DNA from: Denitrobaculum tricleocarpae
GTDB lineage: Bacteria; Pseudomonadota; Alphaproteobacteria; Kiloniellales; Kiloniellaceae
Length of the DNA stretch: 64,000 bases
Assembly: GCF_007004665.1 (NCBI RefSeq)
Contig: NZ_ML660054.1
Coordinates: 558,001-622,000 of the forward strand
Reading direction: 5' to 3'
Shown here: positions 16,190 through 24,746 of the stretch, piece by piece
How positions within the stretch are numbered: the first letter of the stretch is position 1
Layout of the letters: each line of letters starts with the position of its first letter
Program-made: the position numbers and the translations under genes
The notes under the pieces: model-generated
What the model was told of the DNA's origin: nothing
Databases searched by the model: none
What the model saw: the letters and a program-made list of their open reading frames with translations, nothing else

Positions 16190-16684
16190 ATGGACGACGA
16201 CTGGGCATACGACGGTAAACCTCTTTTCTATCTGGATCGCAAAGTCGTAGCGGTTATTGCCTTCCTCTTTACCTGCTTGTCGGGCTACTGGTACCTGCAC
16301 TTCACCGGACTGTCCGAAGCTTTCGCCCAAGAAGCCGTCAGCACCCGCGGAAAGGTCTTGTCTGTGGATAAACGCGCCTGCGCCTTTACCGATTATTGCA
16401 TCGAAAACCAGGCGATAATTTATACCGCCACACTTGTCTTCAAGGACAGATTTGGCAGGCAATGGCAATCCGAAGCAGAGTTCCGGTCGCTCGCCTATGA
16501 GGCTGGACAGAAACTCGATGTTCACTATCTTGCAAGCGATCCCTCTACCGTCATCGCCGGCGATTTGGAGTTTGAGACCGGTATCTGGACGATTTTCCGC
16601 ATCAAACTTGCGATCGTCACACTTATATGTGCTTTTCTAACAATCGGTTATTGCTTGCCAAAGGGCACGCTGATCAAGGACTGA
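16190..16684 (+). CDS. DUF3592-like membrane protein (paralogue of 17665-18159)
   Basis: A 164-residue protein from ATG 16190. Upstream ATG (16145) and GTG (16175, with AAGGA) starts exist, but the 16190 Met aligns exactly with the paralogue's Met, both having Leu-Asp at residues 15-16. One N-terminal membrane helix (KVVAVIAFLFTCLSGYWYLH), a soluble extracytoplasmic part with TRGKVLSVDKRACAFTDYCI and EFRSLAYEAGQKLDVHYLAS, and a C-terminal helix (IKLAIVTLICAFLTIGYCLP) give the TM-domain-TM layout of DUF3592 proteins. Two Cys residues (CAFTDYC) are shared with the paralogue and may form a disulphide. Function unknown. Confidence 0.7.
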   Translation: MDDDWAYDGKPLFYLDRKVVAVIAFLFTCLSGYWYLHFTGLSEAFAQEAVSTRGKVLSVDKRACAFTDYCIENQAIIYTATLVFKDRFGRQWQSEAEFRSLAYEAGQKLDVHYLASDPSTVIAGDLEFETGIWTIFRIKLAIVTLICAFLTIGYCLPKGTLIKD

Positions 16685-16689
16685 TGCGC

Positions 16690-16857
16690 ACATCAGATGA
16701 ACAGCCAGGCTGCTAGAGCGCGTCATGTTTTAACGGAAACACTCTGTGTTTTCGCTAAGATATGTGAACCCGCTCTAAATCGTATAGTGAGAGGAGATTC
16801 ACCGGTACGACGGATCGCCGAAGGCGATTCCATCTAAACCGGATCTGCTCTAGCGAC
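16690..16857. repeat. Alphaproteobacterial intergenic palindromic repeat
   Basis: Bounded by CTAGAGC (about 16713) and GCTCTAG (16849-16855), with inner GTTTTAACGGAAACAC, GTGTTTTCGC and ATCTAAACCGGATCTGCTCT. This layout is familiar from repeats scattered between genes in Rhodospirillales and Rhizobiales genomes (recognised, not searched). It overlaps the 3' end of the rhodanese gene by a few bases. Confidence 0.55.
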
Positions 16858-17218
16858 CGCTTTTCCAGGCCGCATAGCCGCCAGCAAGCGATGCCGTCTC
16901 GCGGAACCCCATGTCGAGCAGTGTCTTGGCAGCCAATGCAGACCGCCCCCCTGTACCGCAGTAGCAGATAACCCTGCACTCCGGCTTCAAGGCAGCAATG
17001 TAAATCTGACTCTCTGGGTCGGCCAGAAACTCGAGCAACCCACGCGGCGCATGCAGCGAACCCGGGATCGCCCCCTCTTCTTCCCGCTCTTGTACACCGC
17101 GTACGTCGACAAGAACCGTATTGGGATCCTCCAGGTGATAGGGCAGATCCTGCACCGAAACCGTCTCGATCGCGGCATTCGCTTCAGCCAGCAGCGCCTT
17201 GAATCCGCGCTTCAACAT
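16850..17218 (-). CDS. Rhodanese-like sulfurtransferase
   Basis: A 122-residue single-domain rhodanese. DPNTVLVDVRGVQEREEEGA (residues 31-50) and IPGSLHAPRG (51-60) are the CH2A-type strand and turn. The active-site loop is CGTGGR (C87 to R92) after CRVICY, and GGYAAWKSG closes the fold. The six-residue loop with Cys first is that of active sulfurtransferases that pass sulfane sulfur to acceptors such as cyanide or thiols. No signal peptide, so cytoplasmic. It is encoded opposite to, and between, two paralogous DUF3592-like genes. Confidence 0.85.
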   Translation of the reverse strand: MLKRGFKALLAEANAAIETVSVQDLPYHLEDPNTVLVDVRGVQEREEEGAIPGSLHAPRGLLEFLADPESQIYIAALKPECRVICYCGTGGRSALAAKTLLDMGFRETASLAGGYAAWKSGR

Positions 17219-17664
17219 GTGCGTCTCCCAATCCTGTACAAAAACAAGCAGAGGTCTTCAGTCGAACCAAAATAGAGCCATCAGATCTCTGCGCCATTGA
17301 TCTCGGTCATTTCCGTGCGCTCACTTTTGCTCCCGGCCTTGCCGTCTCACCTCATCGGCTCGTTTACGACCGGTTTTGAGTCCAAGACTCAATTTGTCTC
17401 AAATGCGCTCGATGGGCATAACATCGTACTTTTGATCTCCAGAAACCCTCTTCAAGAACGCCTGATGACCGGAAACCCTCGGACCGGCCTCTCGAAAAGT
17501 GAAACGCCGGCACTTTTTTTTGGACAGGGTTAATCCTGCGCCGGAACAAGGCTATAGACCTCCTTCCTAATTCACGGCATTCGATGAAAAACTCATCTTT
17601 AACAGTATGTTAGTGGATCCCACCGTACTCGTTGCAGGCTGGATTAACTGCCAATGGTTACTGC
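17219..17664. other. Intergenic, one terminator-like hairpin
   Basis: No convincing gene; frames here are short and lack any recognisable pattern. Contains a hairpin followed by a T run (17495-17522) on the plus strand with no obvious gene to terminate. Confidence 0.3.
17495..17522 (+). terminator. Possible rho-independent terminator
   Basis: AAAAGTG (17495-17501) pairs with CACTTTT (17511-17517) around a GC-containing loop, running into eight T residues. The nearest upstream plus-strand gene ends at 16684, so it may close an unannotated transcript. Confidence 0.35.
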
Positions 17665-18159
17665 ATGGCTGTCAACTTCGCGGCTCAGCCCAGGGCGAAA
17701 CGTCACCTGGACCGCCGCGCTGCCGCGATCGTGTTTCTGCTCGCGGCGGGCGCGTTCGGATACTGGTATCTGCACTACACGGATATCTCTGACGCCTTTG
17801 CCGAAGAATCGCTCTCGGCGCGCGGTGAAATCGTTGCCGTGAGTGATCGCAGTTGCAGCCTGACCGACTACTGCATCGACGATCAGAAACGCGTTCAACT
17901 CGCCACTGTCGTCTTTAGAGATAACGCCGGCCGGCTGCAGCGCGCCGTCGCCGAGTTTCGTTCTCTCGGGCACAGCATCGGCGACGAGGTCGACATTCGC
18001 TACCTCGCAAAGAACCCGGCGGCGGTTATTGCCGGGAACTCCGAGTTTGCTCAGGACGTCTGGACCATCTTCCGCGTTCAGCTCGCAATCGGATTAATCA
18101 TCACCATTCTTTTTTCGATCGGCTTCTGGCTGCCGAAAGGGATGCTGACAAAATACTGA
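17665..18159 (+). CDS. DUF3592-like membrane protein (paralogue of 16190-16684)
   Basis: A 164-residue protein from ATG 17665 (MAVNFAAQPRAKRHLDRRAA), equal in length to its paralogue and aligned without a gap at the N terminus. N-terminal helix AAIVFLLAAGAFGYWYLHYT, extracytoplasmic core ARGEIVAVSDRSCSLTDYCI...EFRSLGHSIGDEVDIRYLAK..AAVIAG, C-terminal helix LAIGLIITILFSIGFWLPKG. The CSLTDYC pair is conserved. The two genes arose by duplication and now flank a repeat and a rhodanese gene. No strong ribosome site is visible. Function unknown. Confidence 0.7.
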   Translation: MAVNFAAQPRAKRHLDRRAAAIVFLLAAGAFGYWYLHYTDISDAFAEESLSARGEIVAVSDRSCSLTDYCIDDQKRVQLATVVFRDNAGRLQRAVAEFRSLGHSIGDEVDIRYLAKNPAAVIAGNSEFAQDVWTIFRVQLAIGLIITILFSIGFWLPKGMLTKY

Positions 18160-18309
18160 GTGCGGCGAGACGCTGTCGCTCACGAACCCGTCTCAAAAAT
18201 TGAACCTTTTGACGAGTTGATCCGACTGACACTCTAGCGGTCCTGCAGATGAGTTCCGACGGACTTCAAATCGGGCCGCAAACGGGTTCCCCTTTTCGTC
18301 GGCAAAAGC

Positions 18310-19041
18310 ATGAAATACCCCTCCAACCTCTCCGCCCTCTTGCTGTTCGTCAGCTTGTTATCCTCAACTACGGCAGAGGCAACACCTCCCCGCAGCCTCT
18401 CGGTCGAAGACATGCTGTTCGGCGAGAGCGCGACGGAGTTGTTTGTTCTGCGCAGAGTGACGGATAACCTGGAAACACATATGACCGCGCTGACGGACAC
18501 GCTTCTGGTCGCCATAAATATCGAGAGCGGCCGGGAGGAAAGAGCCTGGCCGGTTCAACGCACCTTGGAGACCGGGGACCTCGTCACGCTCGAACACAAC
18601 CAGCGCATCAAGAACATTCCCATTGCGGATCAGATCAATCCTTTTGACGTTCTGGCGCAAGAAAAAGCGCGCCCTCTTCAGGACAGCGCGGCCAGGACGG
18701 TGTCGGACGCAAGGCTGCAAAAGTGGTACAGCAAAGACAGCTACGCCGTCGGTCAATGGGTCGGAAAGCCGGAATTCGAACTGAGCTTCGCAAAGCTCAA
18801 AACCAGAATCGAAGCAAGCCTGCAGACGACCCGTGTGGCCCTGCCGGTTTATGAGGAGGGATACGATCCCCTCACCGACACCGCCTTCTCTGACTTTTCA
18901 AACTGTCAGACCACACGCCTCTACCTGACCAGGCCACAGCCTCTCGACCGCTTGCGGGTCTTCACGAAGCTTCGCTGTTTCGATAAGGAAAACGCTGTGT
19001 GGAGTTGGCTTTACCTGGCGGTGCCGGAGGTCAAGCCATGA
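18310..19041 (+). CDS. Secreted protein of unknown function
   Basis: A 243-residue protein with a clear signal peptide (MKYPSNLSALLLFVSLLSST then TAEA, likely cleavage near residue 25). The mature part contains SVEDMLFGESATELFVLRRV, a charged middle and two Cys in the last quarter (NCQTTRLYLT, TKLRCFDKEN) that may be disulphide-bonded. No catalytic motif or known domain recognised. It follows the DUF3592-like gene in the same direction after 150 bp and ends 6 bp before a convergent membrane-protein gene. Confidence 0.6.
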   Translation: MKYPSNLSALLLFVSLLSSTTAEATPPRSLSVEDMLFGESATELFVLRRVTDNLETHMTALTDTLLVAINIESGREERAWPVQRTLETGDLVTLEHNQRIKNIPIADQINPFDVLAQEKARPLQDSAARTVSDARLQKWYSKDSYAVGQWVGKPEFELSFAKLKTRIEASLQTTRVALPVYEEGYDPLTDTAFSDFSNCQTTRLYLTRPQPLDRLRVFTKLRCFDKENAVWSWLYLAVPEVKP

Positions 19042-19047
19042 TAGCTG

Positions 19048-19377
19048 TTATGGTAACTGCAGATGCCGTACCCATCTCAAACCCAAATATCCCAGTGCGC
19101 CGCCTGCCAGCACCGTGACCGCGGCCCATTCCAAGGACATCTCCTGAAGAACGGCGATCCCCGCGCCTGATAAAATCCCGGCCAAAAGGTTCCTGACACC
19201 GGCGCCTTTCCGGCAGCGCTTATCGAACTCCGGCAAGGCAATGATGCCCACCAGCGCGCCAAAGATGGCCGAAGTCATGAGAAACCGGAAATCGTCTGAC
19301 CAGAAGATAGCGCCGTTCAGGGTAAAAATAGCCATGGAAACAGCGATAATCAGAGCGGCTTTTACACTCAGCTTCAT
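19048..19377 (-). CDS. Small four-helix membrane protein
   Basis: A 109-residue hydrophobic protein with about four membrane helices: AALIIAVSMAIFTLNGAIFW, FLMTSAIFGALVGIIALPEF, NLLAGILSGAGIAVLQEMSL and WAAVTVLAGGALGYLGLRWV. A short basic loop (DKRCRKGAGV) separates helices 2 and 3. No family recognised. It converges on the secreted-protein gene and is followed upstream by a long gene-poor stretch. Confidence 0.55.
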   Translation of the reverse strand: MKLSVKAALIIAVSMAIFTLNGAIFWSDDFRFLMTSAIFGALVGIIALPEFDKRCRKGAGVRNLLAGILSGAGIAVLQEMSLEWAAVTVLAGGALGYLGLRWVRHLQLP

Positions 19378-19938
19378 AGTCTCGCCCCTCTCAGGCTCTC
19401 GGATAGATTCCCGGGATCGGGTGAATTTTTACCGTGCGGCGCCCGCGCGGAAATACACGCCGGGCATATTTTGGGGGGTAACGCGGGACGTATGTTGCCG
19501 TCCGCCGCAGACACCGCGAATAGCTGCGCGAACGCGCAAATGGGGTTGTGCCTAATGCCCTGTGGCAGAGCGCTGCTGAGAAGCTTTCCTGACCTTGACC
19601 AGGCTCGAAGTCTGCCAGGGTGCCGCCGCGTGCCGCGCTCGCACCATCCAGATGTGACGGGCTTTCAGGAAACGAGGGGAAGAGAAGGCGCCGGACCAGC
19701 AACCTGGACCGCTTTCGGTGAGTGACCGAGCGCCGCGTCTGTTGGGCAATGCGCTCGAGAGAAGCGTCTCGGGCAGGTAAGAAGTCGAAGCTCGGAGCAT
19801 CGAGCCAAAGCTCCCGCTGAGAGCGATCGTTCCTGATGAAGGCTATCAAGAACGGACATCGCACTCGGGCAGTGCGCGAAACCGGAAGAAGGGCCGGTCT
19901 CAAACGCAAGCTGAAGACCTGTCGCGCAAAATCAAAGT
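19378..19938. other. Gene-poor stretch
   Basis: About 560 bp. A 172-codon frame on the minus strand (19391-19909) is Arg/Ser-rich with no domain pattern, no membrane or signal segment and no clear ribosome site, so it is not called. No repeat or RNA was recognised. Confidence 0.35.
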
Positions 19939-20253
19939 CTAAATCTCGGGATCCGAGTTCAGCGCGACCGCCTCTTTTTCACGCCAGCCTTCACCGGCTG
20001 CGACCAGGCAGCTCTTGCCGTCCGGGGTCGACATAATGATTGTCCAGGTATCGCCATCGCCGGTGCTGAGCACCTCAACCAGCCCCCCCTTGCTGGTCAG
20101 ACCGACCGCGACAGGGGCTTCGCTGTATTTCTTTGCGAGGGTTGCCAGAATTTTATCGCGGCTGTCACACTGTGCCTGCGCGAGGGCCGGCGTCGAAGCG
20201 ATCGACGCGGCGATCGCAAGGCTCAGACCCAGGGTTACGGATTTCCACATCAC
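19939..20253 (-). CDS. Small secreted cysteine protein (paralogue of 24747-25067)
   Basis: A 104-residue exported protein: signal peptide MMWKSVTLGLSLAIAASIAS-TPALAQA, then QCDSRDKILATLAKKYSEAP, VAVGLTSKGGLVEVLSTGDG and WTIIMSTPDGKSCLVAAGEG, W. Two Cys (one after the signal, one in KSCLVA) are placed to form a disulphide. It matches its paralogue 4.5 kb away across the whole mature region. I recognise the pattern 'C..RD.IL..L...Y.E.P...G....G..VE......GTWT......G.SC..A.G..W' as a widespread alphaproteobacterial periplasmic family without known function. Confidence 0.7.
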   Translation of the reverse strand: MMWKSVTLGLSLAIAASIASTPALAQAQCDSRDKILATLAKKYSEAPVAVGLTSKGGLVEVLSTGDGDTWTIIMSTPDGKSCLVAAGEGWREKEAVALNSDPEI

Positions 20254-20679
20254 GCGCTCCTTTCCGCACCGGAGGTAGAGGAATATCTGTGTCGGCGCGT
20301 GAAATTACGGTGACAGATCTTAGTAAACTTAACGCGAAGAACTGGTTAAGCAGCTGTTAATGCAAAATAATCGCAACAACGAAGATTTTTCATTTTCTTG
20401 TCATATTTTCCTATTTTTAGAAACACGCAATCTGATTGCAAGACAAGGAAATCACGCAGTGTTTCGAGCGGCTTACAACTCAAGCACAATTCTCGTCATT
20501 TTGGCCAAGTCCAAACTGTAAGACTATCTCCCCTACGCATAAGCCCTGCGAGAATTTGCACATTCTGCCCGTAACGGCGTTTTTTCTTGATCAGCTGGAA
20601 AGCCGATCCGCCGTGTGTAAAAGCAAGACGCCGGCCCTCTCGAAGAGCGCCGGCGCAATTGGGAGCCACAAGGCCTCTA
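20254..20679. other. Intergenic, nothing assigned
   Basis: AT-rich stretch of about 430 bp upstream of the secreted-protein gene; likely promoter region. Frames of up to 100 codons on either strand show no coding pattern. Confidence 0.3.
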
Positions 20680-20940
20680 TCAATGGGTGTTGGGCTTGGG
20701 CGCCGTCTGGAAACCACCCGAATGGCTACCGGCACAGTTGACCTTCACTGGTGTCCATTTGGTCTGGTAAGGATGGTCGCCGCCCACGTTGCTGCTTAGT
20801 CGGCGGCAATCGGAAAAGGGTTCAATCTTTTCCCGAACGCACCGAACGCTGAGAGCACTTGAACTGACGGCAATGTCCGGAGAAAAAGCGGAATAGCAGT
20901 GGACTGCGCAGGCCATCGCCTGGGCGCAATCAGACTTCAA
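20680..20940 (-). CDS. Possible small Cys-containing protein, coupled to upstream gene
   Basis: An 86-codon frame starting at a TTG (20940) that overlaps the end of the 20930-21403 gene; the two share about 11 bp, a geometry allowing coupled translation. The product has six or more Cys (CAQAMACAVHC, SVRCVREK, FSDCRRL, VKVNCAG) but no signal peptide or recognised domain. No ribosome site apart from the coupling. Weak call; could be a chance frame. Confidence 0.25.
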   Translation of the reverse strand: MKSDCAQAMACAVHCYSAFSPDIAVSSSALSVRCVREKIEPFSDCRRLSSNVGGDHPYQTKWTPVKVNCAGSHSGGFQTAPKPNTH

Positions 20941-21403
20941 TCACATTTAGATCTTTGGGGCCGGCAACGTTGATGGAGCTGCCTTTCTTCATTGCATGAT
21001 CGGCGGTGAAGACACCGAACCGCGAGTCCAGATGGCCGACGGGGTTCGTCACCGTCATGCTATAGCTGACTTTCTCGTTTCGTTTGAACTCGATGGTCGG
21101 GTCGTTGACCGGCCCGTTACTGATGATGCGGACAAAAGCACCATCCTTCGGTTTGAAGCTCGAGGCATCGAAGCAGATGATCTTGCCTTTGTAACCAATC
21201 GCCTTGGCTTTTTCGGCAGGTGTAAAGGTGTCCTTGAAAAACTGGTGAATCTCGAAATTGCCTGTCAGCAGAAGTTTGCGAGGCGGCGCCGGAACCAGCG
21301 ACATCAGTTCCACCAGCCTCGCCAGAACCTTTTCTTCCGTATCGTGGGTGGTGATATGCGCACCGGCAACAGAGCCGTCGCCCATGATCATCGTAACGCC
21401 CAT
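20930..21403 (-). CDS. Protein of unknown function, possibly N-terminally frameshifted
   Basis: A 157-codon frame (MGVTMIMGDGSVAGAHITTH...) with a plausible soluble alpha/beta pattern: EEKVLARLVELMSLVPAPPR, KLLLTGNFEIHQFFKDTFTP, GKIICFDASSFKPKDGAFVR and TIEFKRNEKVSYSMTVTNPV. No family recognised. There is no ribosome site at this ATG. A well-marked ATG at 21477 (GGGGAG upstream) begins MTVYLDEDDVGHDLHSVAYP in another frame and hits a TGA after 29 codons, just where this frame starts. A one-base change near 21423 (a CCCC tract) would fuse them to a protein of about 180 residues. Confidence 0.45.
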   Translation of the reverse strand: MGVTMIMGDGSVAGAHITTHDTEEKVLARLVELMSLVPAPPRKLLLTGNFEIHQFFKDTFTPAEKAKAIGYKGKIICFDASSFKPKDGAFVRIISNGPVNDPTIEFKRNEKVSYSMTVTNPVGHLDSRFGVFTADHAMKKGSSINVAGPKDLNVIEV

Positions 21404-21749
21404 GCAAGCAGAAGGTGGGGATAGGCGACGCTGTGCAGGTCGTGCCCAACGTCATCCTCGTCAAGATAGACCGTCATTCGTAACTCCCCTGCTGAATTTT
21501 GGCCCGTCGCGTCGACGAGGCATCGGGAGGTAGCTCAGGACGCAATAAAATAGCAGAAAGCTCTCGGACCTGAAACGCAACAGATGGCGCGCCGGGATGT
21601 TCGCCCGTGTCATGGGTAGCCCTGCGGTTTTTATTTAGACACCCCTCGCACTTGCCGTGAGGCGCACTAAATGCGAGGAAAGCATGTCTCGAGTAGGTTA
21701 CTGTGAGGCACCACCGGAAAGTCAGGTCCAACACACCAGGAGCCCGCAC

Positions 21750-22709
21750 GTGATCAGCGCCGAAATGCGATACACCCTCCACGAATGGTTCACCGGCAAG
21801 AAAAAGCTGGTGATCGGCGTGGTCATCCTGGCATTGCTGCTGGTCTTCTATCCGGTCGGCATGATGCTAAATCATCAGATCAACGATGACGTGGACTTCA
21901 ATCTGGCCGAAGAAGAATTGACGCCGGGTGGCAGCCGCGCCGTTGCCATGTCAATCGCCTTGATCGAGCGCGAGGTGGAAGAAACCGGTTGGGTGGCCAA
22001 CAAGCCTTTTCCCTTTCCCTCCTCCCTGCTCGACAATATGCCGAATTTCCAGATTGGCCTGATGTACGCCATGTCGCGCTTTTCCATTGAGATGACCGAC
22101 GAACTCGGGCGCTCGCGCGGCTCCAGCCAGGTCGACCCTGACCTGGACAAGGCCTCCGGTCTGCTGAAGTACGACGGCACAATCTGGATCTGGGAGCCCT
22201 CGACCTCCCTGCTGCCGACAGCCAGTGCCGACCGTCAGTACATTGCCGGCAAGAACGCGCTGGTCAGCTATAACCGGCGTCTGGCCCAGGGTCAGGCTGT
22301 CTTCGACCGGCGCGCCGACAATCTGATTGCTTTCCTCGACCGGGTCGGCGCGGACCTCGGAAGTTCCTCGGCCTCACTGGACCTGCGCGCCAACGCTTCC
22401 TCGGCAGGCTGGTTCGACCTTGCCGCCGACGACGTCTTTTACGCCACCAAAGGGCGGCTCTATGGCTACTACATGATCCTGCGCGAACTGGGGATCGATT
22501 ACCAGGACACGATCAATGAAAAGCGCGTCGGCGTTGTCTGGCAAAAGATGCTCGACAACCTCCGGACCGCCGCCGAGATGGATCCCCTGATCATCTCGAA
22601 TGGTTACAACGACGGTCTTCTCATGCCGAGCCACCTCGCGGTTCAGGGTTTTTATCTGCTGCGTGCCCGCACGCAGCTCAAAGAGGTCGCCAATATCCTG
22701 CTGAAGTAA
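21750..22709 (+). CDS. DUF2333 family membrane-anchored protein
   Basis: A 319-residue protein from GTG 21750, which has AGGAG 7 bases upstream; the longer frame from 21657 has no such site. One membrane helix (KLVIGVVILALLLVFYPVGM, about residues 18-38) is followed by a large periplasmic domain with the DUF2333 signature: GGSRAVAMSIALIEREVEET, GWVANKPFPFPSSLLDNMPN, FQIGLMYAMSRF. Further conserved segments are ADDVFYATKGRLYGYYMILR and EPHLAVQG-like LMPSHLAVQGFYLLRART. A widespread proteobacterial envelope family without known function. Confidence 0.85.
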   Translation: MISAEMRYTLHEWFTGKKKLVIGVVILALLLVFYPVGMMLNHQINDDVDFNLAEEELTPGGSRAVAMSIALIEREVEETGWVANKPFPFPSSLLDNMPNFQIGLMYAMSRFSIEMTDELGRSRGSSQVDPDLDKASGLLKYDGTIWIWEPSTSLLPTASADRQYIAGKNALVSYNRRLAQGQAVFDRRADNLIAFLDRVGADLGSSSASLDLRANASSAGWFDLAADDVFYATKGRLYGYYMILRELGIDYQDTINEKRVGVVWQKMLDNLRTAAEMDPLIISNGYNDGLLMPSHLAVQGFYLLRARTQLKEVANILLK

Positions 22710-22736
22710 TTCGGGCCCTGCTGCAAATGAAGTACG

Positions 22737-22754
22737 CCCGGCAGGATTGCCGGG
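22737..22754. terminator. Short perfect hairpin after DUF2333 gene
   Basis: CCCGGCA-GGAT-TGCCGGG, a 7 bp perfect stem 28 bp after the DUF2333 stop codon. No T run follows, so it is at best a weak terminator or a transcript-stabilising stem. Confidence 0.3.
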
Positions 22755-22953
22755 TGATCAGCTATCGCATAATCCAGCCTATGAGATCTGAGGCGCATAA
22801 AGGGAATCCTCGTCTCCGGAGCATGGGGCAATACCATCGACAGATCACTCTCTTCTGTCTAAAAAACAAGTAAAAATTTCCTAAAAACCAATCTTAAAAA
22901 GAACTTAACTTCCGGTTTACTTATTTGCCCTAATCTTGTGGCAAATGTATGTC

Positions 22954-23760
22954 ATGTTGAAACATAAACTACCGGTTCTGGCCGCCCTTCTGATGGGCGC
23001 CTCGCTCCCGGCGTTGGCGGCAAACGATGCCGCCGGCGACTGCTCGTTCAATGCGACCTCCACCGCCCAGAATCTCTGCCACGATCAACGGGTTATGCGG
23101 GACTATGCGCTCGGCCTGACATCGGACACCTTTGTCGATACGCCGCCGGTCACGCTTGAACCGATTCCGCGGAAAAACGGTAAAGGCCGCTCTCAAGGGC
23201 CGCTGTCCCTGCTGCCGGGCGGTTCGCCCCAAGCTCAAGGAGATCGTGCTCCCCAGACCACGGCGCGACGTGCTGCATCGGAGCCGTCTGCCGCCGGTCA
23301 GCCGCAGGCTGCCAGCGTCTCCAGGGTGGCCCGTCTTCCCAGAGTGACAGACACGCGCGACGTAACGGCACGAGCACCACGTGGCCCAGACGAGTTTAAT
23401 TCGCGCGTAATACTAGATAATTCGGCAAAATTCTCGGCGCCCAGCGCGCAGCCGGAAGGCTATCAACCGCAGGCCGGAGCTAAGTCTCAGCGGCGCTACG
23501 TCGCATTGGGTGATTTCACAACGCCTCACGAGGCCATTGAGGTCGCGCGGAAGTTCAATCTTTGGACCCCCAGGATCCAGCACGTCTACGTGAATGGGCG
23601 CCACTTCAGCCGTGTTCTCGTCGGCCCCTTTGCCGATCGCTCGATCAAGTCGGTGCAGAAGCACCTCGATCAGCACGGCTTCGGCGCCGCCTGGCCGCTG
23701 CGCGCGACCGCCGACGCGACGCCCGACACATTGATCGCGCGCTATCCCGGTGACGGTTAA
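22954..23760 (+). CDS. SPOR-domain secreted protein
   Basis: A 268-residue protein from ATG 22954, chosen because it places the signal peptide MLKHKLPVLAALLMGASLPA-LAAN at the N terminus. A short Cys-containing region (DCSFNATSTAQNLCHDQRVM) follows, then a long low-complexity Pro/Ala/Arg linker (about 85-165). The C-terminal 75 residues form a SPOR domain (RYVALGDFTTPHEAIEVARK, HVYVNGRHFSRVLVGPFADR), which binds denuded septal peptidoglycan. Likely an envelope protein connected with cell division or peptidoglycan. Overlapping-frame codon use is GC-rich and normal. Confidence 0.75.
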   Translation: MLKHKLPVLAALLMGASLPALAANDAAGDCSFNATSTAQNLCHDQRVMRDYALGLTSDTFVDTPPVTLEPIPRKNGKGRSQGPLSLLPGGSPQAQGDRAPQTTARRAASEPSAAGQPQAASVSRVARLPRVTDTRDVTARAPRGPDEFNSRVILDNSAKFSAPSAQPEGYQPQAGAKSQRRYVALGDFTTPHEAIEVARKFNLWTPRIQHVYVNGRHFSRVLVGPFADRSIKSVQKHLDQHGFGAAWPLRATADATPDTLIARYPGDG

Positions 23761-23798
23761 GCCAGACCCGTATTTTCAAAGCGAACCTTGATGAAATT

Positions 23799-23833
23799 CA
23801 CGCCGCGCATCGCTAATTGCCGGCGGTGTTTTC
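23799..23833 (+). terminator. Rho-independent-type terminator after SPOR gene
   Basis: CACGCCG (23799-23805) pairs with CGGCGGTG (23821-23828, one bulge) and runs into TTTTCT. It lies 38 bp after the SPOR gene stop, between it and the convergent gene ending at 23993. Confidence 0.5.
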
Positions 23834-23992
23834 TATGATTTTCCGGATCTTAGTGGACTACAGTCTTCAGCGGACCTGCGGCAAAACCGCGGTTCTTTTC
23901 TATCCATGGCACCAGGTCGGGCGGGGTAACGCCCGGCATCGGGGACGGAAAGGTCGGCTGGTCTTGAGAACTCTGGCCGCGCCGGCCGAAGA

Positions 23993-24376
23993 CTAACGCT
24001 GTTGGGTCGCAGGTGCCGTCTTGTCTTCTTGCGTAACAGATTGAGGCGGCACCACTTTTTGATCCATACCTGCCGAGAAACAGATGAGATCCCCCGTACC
24101 TGCCATGAAACAGTTCAAACGCCGGTCGATGCGCAACTCTCCGCGCTTAAAGGCCCGGGCACCATATGCATTGTCCACGGACTGCGCGTGACTCAGATCG
24201 TGATACGCCACTTTCAAGGGGCTGCCGGATGCTGAGGGGTAGGGATTGGCGATCTCTGCGCCCGACGACATCTGCGCCGCCAGGTCCACTGCGCTGTAGG
24301 GTACAGAAGCAATCGCAGGGCCTGTAAGGCTCATTGCAACAAGTGTCGCCAGGGCAATGCGGGTTTTTCTAAGCAT
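23993..24376 (-). CDS. Secreted protein of unknown function
   Basis: A 127-residue protein from ATG 24376, which has GGGAGA 7 bases upstream; the longer frame upstream lacks this and would bury the signal peptide. Signal peptide MLRKTRIALATLVAMSLTGP-AIAS, then VPYSAVDLAAQMSSGAEIAN, YGARAFKRGELRIDRRLNCF and AGTGDLICFSAGMDQ. Two Cys in the C-terminal third may pair. The tail is Gln/Thr/Pro-rich. No recognised domain. Monocistronic by position. Confidence 0.6.
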   Translation of the reverse strand: MLRKTRIALATLVAMSLTGPAIASVPYSAVDLAAQMSSGAEIANPYPSASGSPLKVAYHDLSHAQSVDNAYGARAFKRGELRIDRRLNCFMAGTGDLICFSAGMDQKVVPPQSVTQEDKTAPATQQR

Positions 24377-24746
24377 TTGCGTGTCTCCCATCAAAACCTG
24401 CTCGAAGCCATCTTTTGAGCTGCCGAGGTTCGGTTTATTCTCACGCAGATTGAATAGCGCACTTAAATTAACAAACGGATAACACTTTCCCAAATACAGG
24501 AAGCGTATAAATCAAGCATTTTGAAATAAATTTTTGAGAACCGGGTCAGTTAGAGAGAGAATTCAGAAGAAGTATTTACTTGATAGAAGAGCCCGGACAA
24601 CGGACAGGCTGAGACAGCAACTTTAAACTAAGGCGTCTGCCGGTTCAGTCCAGCCACCGAACCAGGCACCAAGCCCCCCCCAACCGCATTGAAAAGGCCT
24701 TCAACGGAAGGAGACGCCCCACATTACGGCTTCACGGCGCAAACGA
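24377..24746. other. Intergenic, nothing assigned
   Basis: About 370 bp separating two leftward secreted-protein genes; no gene, repeat or clear hairpin seen. Confidence 0.3.

Noticed and set aside
19391-19909. 172-codon minus-strand frame
   Set aside because: Composition typical of a random GC-rich frame; no domain, signal or ribosome site.
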